Below the pieces are notes generated by a model. It saw only the letters and a list, made by a program, of their open reading frames with translations. It searched no databases and was not told where the DNA came from. A DNA stretch of 64,000 bases from the NCBI GenBank assembly GCA_022695795.1, contig MU404056.1, positions 682,001 to 746,000 on the forward strand, written 5' to 3'. Below are positions 60,002 to 64,000 of this stretch, one piece after another. Made by a program: the position numbers and the translations under genes. Source of the stretch: Biscogniauxia marginata. Taxonomy: Eukaryota; Ascomycota; Sordariomycetes; Xylariales; Xylariaceae. Each line of letters starts with the position of its first letter. Within the stretch, counting starts at the first letter, position 1.

Positions 60002-60317
60002 AAAATCATCACGTGTTAGATCTTGGTCTCATTTAAGAGACCGTAACATTGTGTTAGATTAAGAAAGCTGGGAAGCTATAAAGTCCATATCGAGTCAAGT
60101 GATAACTGTAGCGTAGGTGATTGGTCCGATGCTGCGTTAATACAGATTTACAAGATTATTTGCTTCATAAGAGTCTCGGGAAAGGATCCATCCTGCCCAG
60201 AGACGAGAGTAGCCAATTTGTCAATATAGTCAGGTTGGGAAAGCCAGATCAGCCTTCTCTTGTTAGAACTGATACAAGCATAGAGGAGTCCAGTCAGTGA
60301 TTAGTTTGGTGGACATG
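60002..60317. other. intergenic, no gene seen
   Basis: About 316 nt between the DUF3638 remnant and the LTR. No coding signal. Confidence 0.4.
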
Positions 60318-60789
60318 TGTTACAAATCGACTCTGTTGGAAGGAACTCCAACAAGGGTGTCGGAACACGGACCAAGAATGTGTGAAACTATAGGGACAGC
60401 ACACATTCTATGTAACATCACGTGATGTTAAATCTGTGTTAATCTGTTGATTGGGATAGATTAAAAACAATGAATTTAAGTTAATCTCCAGATTCATCTA
60501 GATCTAAAGGTATTCAACATACTAGATAAAAAGAATGTGTATTAAGGAGAATAAGTATAAAAAGGATAGGATTTTTTATGTATTAGTTTTTTATTTTCTA
60601 GTTATTAATTTAAGATTATAATCACTTTTTAATATTATAGTGAGAATACCTTAAAATCTTTTTAACGAATAAAACATTATAAATCACTTGAATTAATCTT
60701 AATTTATTATTACTTTTAAATCAAGAAAACCTAGTACGTATTTACTTATGAAGTTAGTTAACTAGGAATACATAGGGAGGTTTGTCACA
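60318..60789 (+). repeat. 5' LTR of the right-hand Gypsy element
   Basis: 472 nt, TGTTACAAATCGACTCTG...GGAGGTTTGTCACA. The first 170 nt are almost unmutated and contain CATCACGTGATG (CACGTG at 60419-60424). From about 60,490 the sequence turns strongly AT-rich. It has the same length as, and is very similar to, the LTR at 40138..40609 in reverse. Confidence 0.82.
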
Positions 60790-63700
60790 TTTTAATAACT
60801 CTTTAATTAATGCTTAACATTAATTTAAAAGAAGGGACTCTTAGTTAAACAAGTCTCAAGATAAATATACCCCTTAAAATTAAAAGGTAACAAGAAAAAA
60901 AATAAGTAAAAGAATAATAATTAATAAGCTTTTAAACGAAACTTTAAATTCTTTTACAATATAATAAAAAGGTTTAAAAAAACCAACATAAGAGTTAATT
61001 ATAGTTATAACTAAAAAAGAGTCTTAAGAGGACACCTTAAAAGCTTAATAAAAAGAATCATTTAAAAAAGAAAAAAAGGAGGAGGAAGAAACACTTAAAA
61101 AAAAAATTTAAGCAAAATAACCCCTATTTCTTAGAGACAAATAACTAAAACTACCCTTAAACGATAGCGATCTTAATAACTTAAACGACGAAAATAATAT
61201 AACGACCCCTGATATAAAAGGTTTTAAATTAATTATACCTAGTAAATATAATAGGTCGAGCGATTTAAAAGGATTTTTAATTTAAGCCGGAACTTATTTA
61301 CGGTTTTATTATGGAATAATTATTATTAAGGAATAAAAGGTTTTCACAGTATTTTAACTCCTCGTCAGAACTGCTTTAACCTGGTTTTAACTAGTGTTAA
61401 AAGATTATTTAAAAAACGGATTAAACGCCTAAGGAGATATAAAAAAGGTTTTTAAGAATTATAAGGAGTTTAAAAAACAACTTAGGTTTATATTTAGTAA
61501 CTTAATTCTTAAATAATAAGCCGAAACTTGACTTTATAAATTATAACAAGATAAAAAGGCTTTCGATTATGTTATTAAGTTTAAGAAACTCGCAAGCTAG
61601 TTATAATTACTTATTAAAAACCTGTATTACTTATTTTATTAAAGACTAAAAAACTATATAAAAAATAAGTTATATAAAATAAACCTATATAAAGAAAGGA
61701 ACTTAGGAAAGTTTAACGATTACGTTATAATGGTAATTGCCATTAATAACGAGAACTTTGAATGGTACTTTAAAAAAAAAAAAACAGTATAACAAAAAAA
61801 TGGCGATCAACTAAAAAAAGGAAATTATAAAAGCGATACCGGAACCAGGAAAGGCATTAAAACAAAGTCAAACCCTATTAAAATTAACGTTATTTAAAAA
61901 GAACAAAAAAAACGAGATAAATTAACTATTAAGTATTTTAATTATAAAAAGAAAGGACATTATAAAAACGAGTGCCGAAGTCCTAAAAAACAAGAACTAA
62001 GAATAAGAGGGATTCCTTAACCCGAGAAAAGAGCTGCCGAGGCAAGGGTTTAATTCGAAAACAATAAAAAAATAAACTAAGTATTTATTATCGGTATTAT
62101 TAAGGTAGAGAAAAACGAGAAGACCTTTATAAAAGGAGTTTATAAATTTTATTAAGTTAATTATAAAGATTATTTAAAGGATAATTACTCGTATTTAGGA
62201 TATTTTACACCAAAACAAGCTAAATAAAGATATAACGAAGGCGAATTACTATACGAATACGATAATTATAAATTAAAATACGACTTAGAAATTAAATTAA
62301 ACCATAATAATTTACATTAAAGCCATTATAATAACGATAAATACGAAACCTATTAAAGAAAAAGCCAATATAATAACTTAAATAAAAGGTTTTATATAAA
62401 TAATAATTATAATGTTTATTAAAGCTTAAAAAACATATATCGTTATATTAAAGCTTTTATATTAACGATACTTATTAAATACATAGAAGTTTTAAAGATA
62501 AAACTAGTTTCTATCTTTAAAAACTAGAAAGTAATAACATAAAAGAAAATAAATGTATTTACAATAACGTCCCACGATAACCACATTTTTCTCGAGTATA
62601 TTATTTTTACCTTAGTTCCGAAAAAAGCAACGAAGTAATTATTAAAAGTTATATGTATTATACCTTGGTATTATACGACATACACGACTTACTTGAAGCA
62701 GGTTTTAAAGAAGACGAGATTAAGGAAGAATTATGGGAATTATAAAAGGAACTACATTTTTCATAATGGCTCGAAAAACGAACTAAATACGACACTAGTT
62801 TATTCGGCTTTATAGGAAAACACTTAATAAAATAACAAATAAAAACACGTACGACTAAACAAAGCTATAAATAAATCATTAAAACATACCTCAAAAAAAA
62901 AGGAAAGCTTTTAAAAATTAATATAAACCTAAAAAAAAACATCGAGATACCTTTAATAAGCAAACTTAAGAATTATTCTTTTTATTTAAGGATAATTTAG
63001 AACTTTAAGAAATTCCGAGTTAATAAAACGGACTTAAGTTATAAAAAAGCTCTCGAAAAAGAATTAAAATTTTAATGTACAAGGTTTTATATAAAAGATA
63101 AACCTTTTATCCCTTATTACGTAAAGGGTAATTAAAGAAACTATTTAAATAATAATTACTAGAAACACGCTCTTATGAAAGCCCAAGAATAAAAGGATAT
63201 CTAGGTTATAACAACTAAAAGAAAACTAAAAAAAAAGGGACGTGGAAAACCAAAAAACGGCAAAGGCTTTCGCTAGTAAGGCAGCGAGAAGCTATAAATA
63301 GCAAGTCCTTATATAAAGTCTAGTCGGGACTCGATAATACTATTAAAACTAGAATTAGGTATAATAAAAGGGAGTATAAAGCCTTTATAAACTCAGGAGT
63401 AAATAAGAGTTATATTTTAGCTAAAATAGCTTAAAAAGACAAGATACTATAAATATATAAATAAAGTTCGTATTAACTACGGAACTTTAAAGGATATATG
63501 TTTAGTTACGAGAATAGCAAAGTGCTAAAAGAAATAGTCCCTCTCTCGATAACCATTTAAAGACACCTCGAATAAGTCATTTTTAATATTATATATATAT
63601 TAAATCACGACATAATACTAAAGATGAATTAGCTTAAAAAAAGCAATTTACAAATAAATTTCGAGATAAACACGCTTTATTAAGATTAAAAATAAGAGGA

Positions 63701-64000
63701 GTTAATTATTACGGGTTACGAGATAAGTACCGTAAATAACTCTAAAAAAACGAATATAAAAACGAAACATATCGCTTATATAATTTAAGTAACTAAACTT
63801 AAAAATCTAATGAAAAGAATACCACGCGAGTACCTCCGTTTCTATAAATTATTTAGAAATAAAATAAAAAAAGAATTACTAAAATATAGCTAGTAAAATT
63901 ACTAAATCCACTTTAAAAAAGAAAAATAGCTAAAATTATTTTTAGTATATCTTATAAATTAGGAAAAACAAAAAGCACTATAAAAAGGAATTTAAGAGGA
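60318..64000 (+). mobile_element. Gypsy element, plus strand, running off the window
   Basis: Starts with the LTR at 60318 and reads as the reverse complement of about 36,900-40,140 of the full-length copy. A Gag-like remnant follows from about 61.2 kb (KYNRSSDLKGFL-like, then KDYLKNGLNA). A zinc-knuckle remnant near 61.93 kb reads YFNYKKKGHYKNEC, where Tyr has replaced two Cys, as G-to-A change would do. All frames contain stops. The remainder, including RT, integrase and the 3' LTR, lies beyond the window. Confidence 0.75.

Noticed and set aside
1..64000. tRNA, rRNA or CRISPR loci
   Set aside because: No tRNA B-box-like GGTTCGAATCC pattern in a plausible cloverleaf, no rRNA-like sequence, and no evenly spaced repeat-spacer array were seen by eye. 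A tRNAscan search would be needed to exclude tRNAs.

Overview
This is nuclear DNA of a filamentous ascomycete (Pezizomycotina). The signs are short GT-AG introns of about 50-180 nt, HET-domain and NLR genes, DUF6601, DUF3638 and DUF3435 families, TAGGTA-type intergenic repeats, and blocks of very AT-rich sequence that look like repeat-induced point mutation (RIP). The class is probably Sordariomycetes, perhaps Xylariales-like, but that is inference.

1-29 kb is mostly an ordinary gene neighbourhood. It holds a membrane protein with a CPSGW/CCPSGY pattern, a HET-domain protein, NOP2 (rRNA m5C methyltransferase), GET5/MDY2 divergent from NOP2, cofilin, mitochondrial HSP60, a five-exon SDR oxidoreductase, a TPR-protein pseudogene, a secreted SurE-type phosphatase, a small charged protein and a small secreted cysteine-rich protein. 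Coding sequence is sparse from 18.2 to 21.7 kb and from 22.7 to 29 kb.

29-41.7 kb is a RIP-degraded block of Gypsy-type LTR retrotransposons. One full-length element (33,051-40,609, minus strand) is inserted in an older relative and followed by a plus-strand fragment of the same family. An opposite-strand ORF lies between the element's pol remnants and its 3' LTR. The same family occurs as solo LTRs at 42.2, 46.2, 48.3, 50.9-51.6 (nested) and 53.2 kb, and as a further element that starts at 60.3 kb and runs off the window.

42.7-60 kb is an accessory, self/non-self-recognition-like region. It contains a decayed DUF3435 tyrosine recombinase (the family of Starship 'captains'), a SesB-like/NACHT/HEAT NLR split by a solo LTR, a DUF6601 membrane protein, a SesB-like/NB-ARC/TPR NLR with a frameshift, a GRF-type zinc-finger gene with a frameshift, and a DUF3638 remnant with in-frame stops. 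Most in-frame stops in this region, and those in the 16-18 kb TPR pseudogene, could have come from CGA or CAA/CAG by C-to-T change. This suggests that the mutation acting on the retrotransposons also touched nearby low-copy genes. The most interesting hypothesis is that 42.7-60 kb is the remnant of a DUF3435-mobilised element carrying NLR cargo. No element boundaries could be identified.
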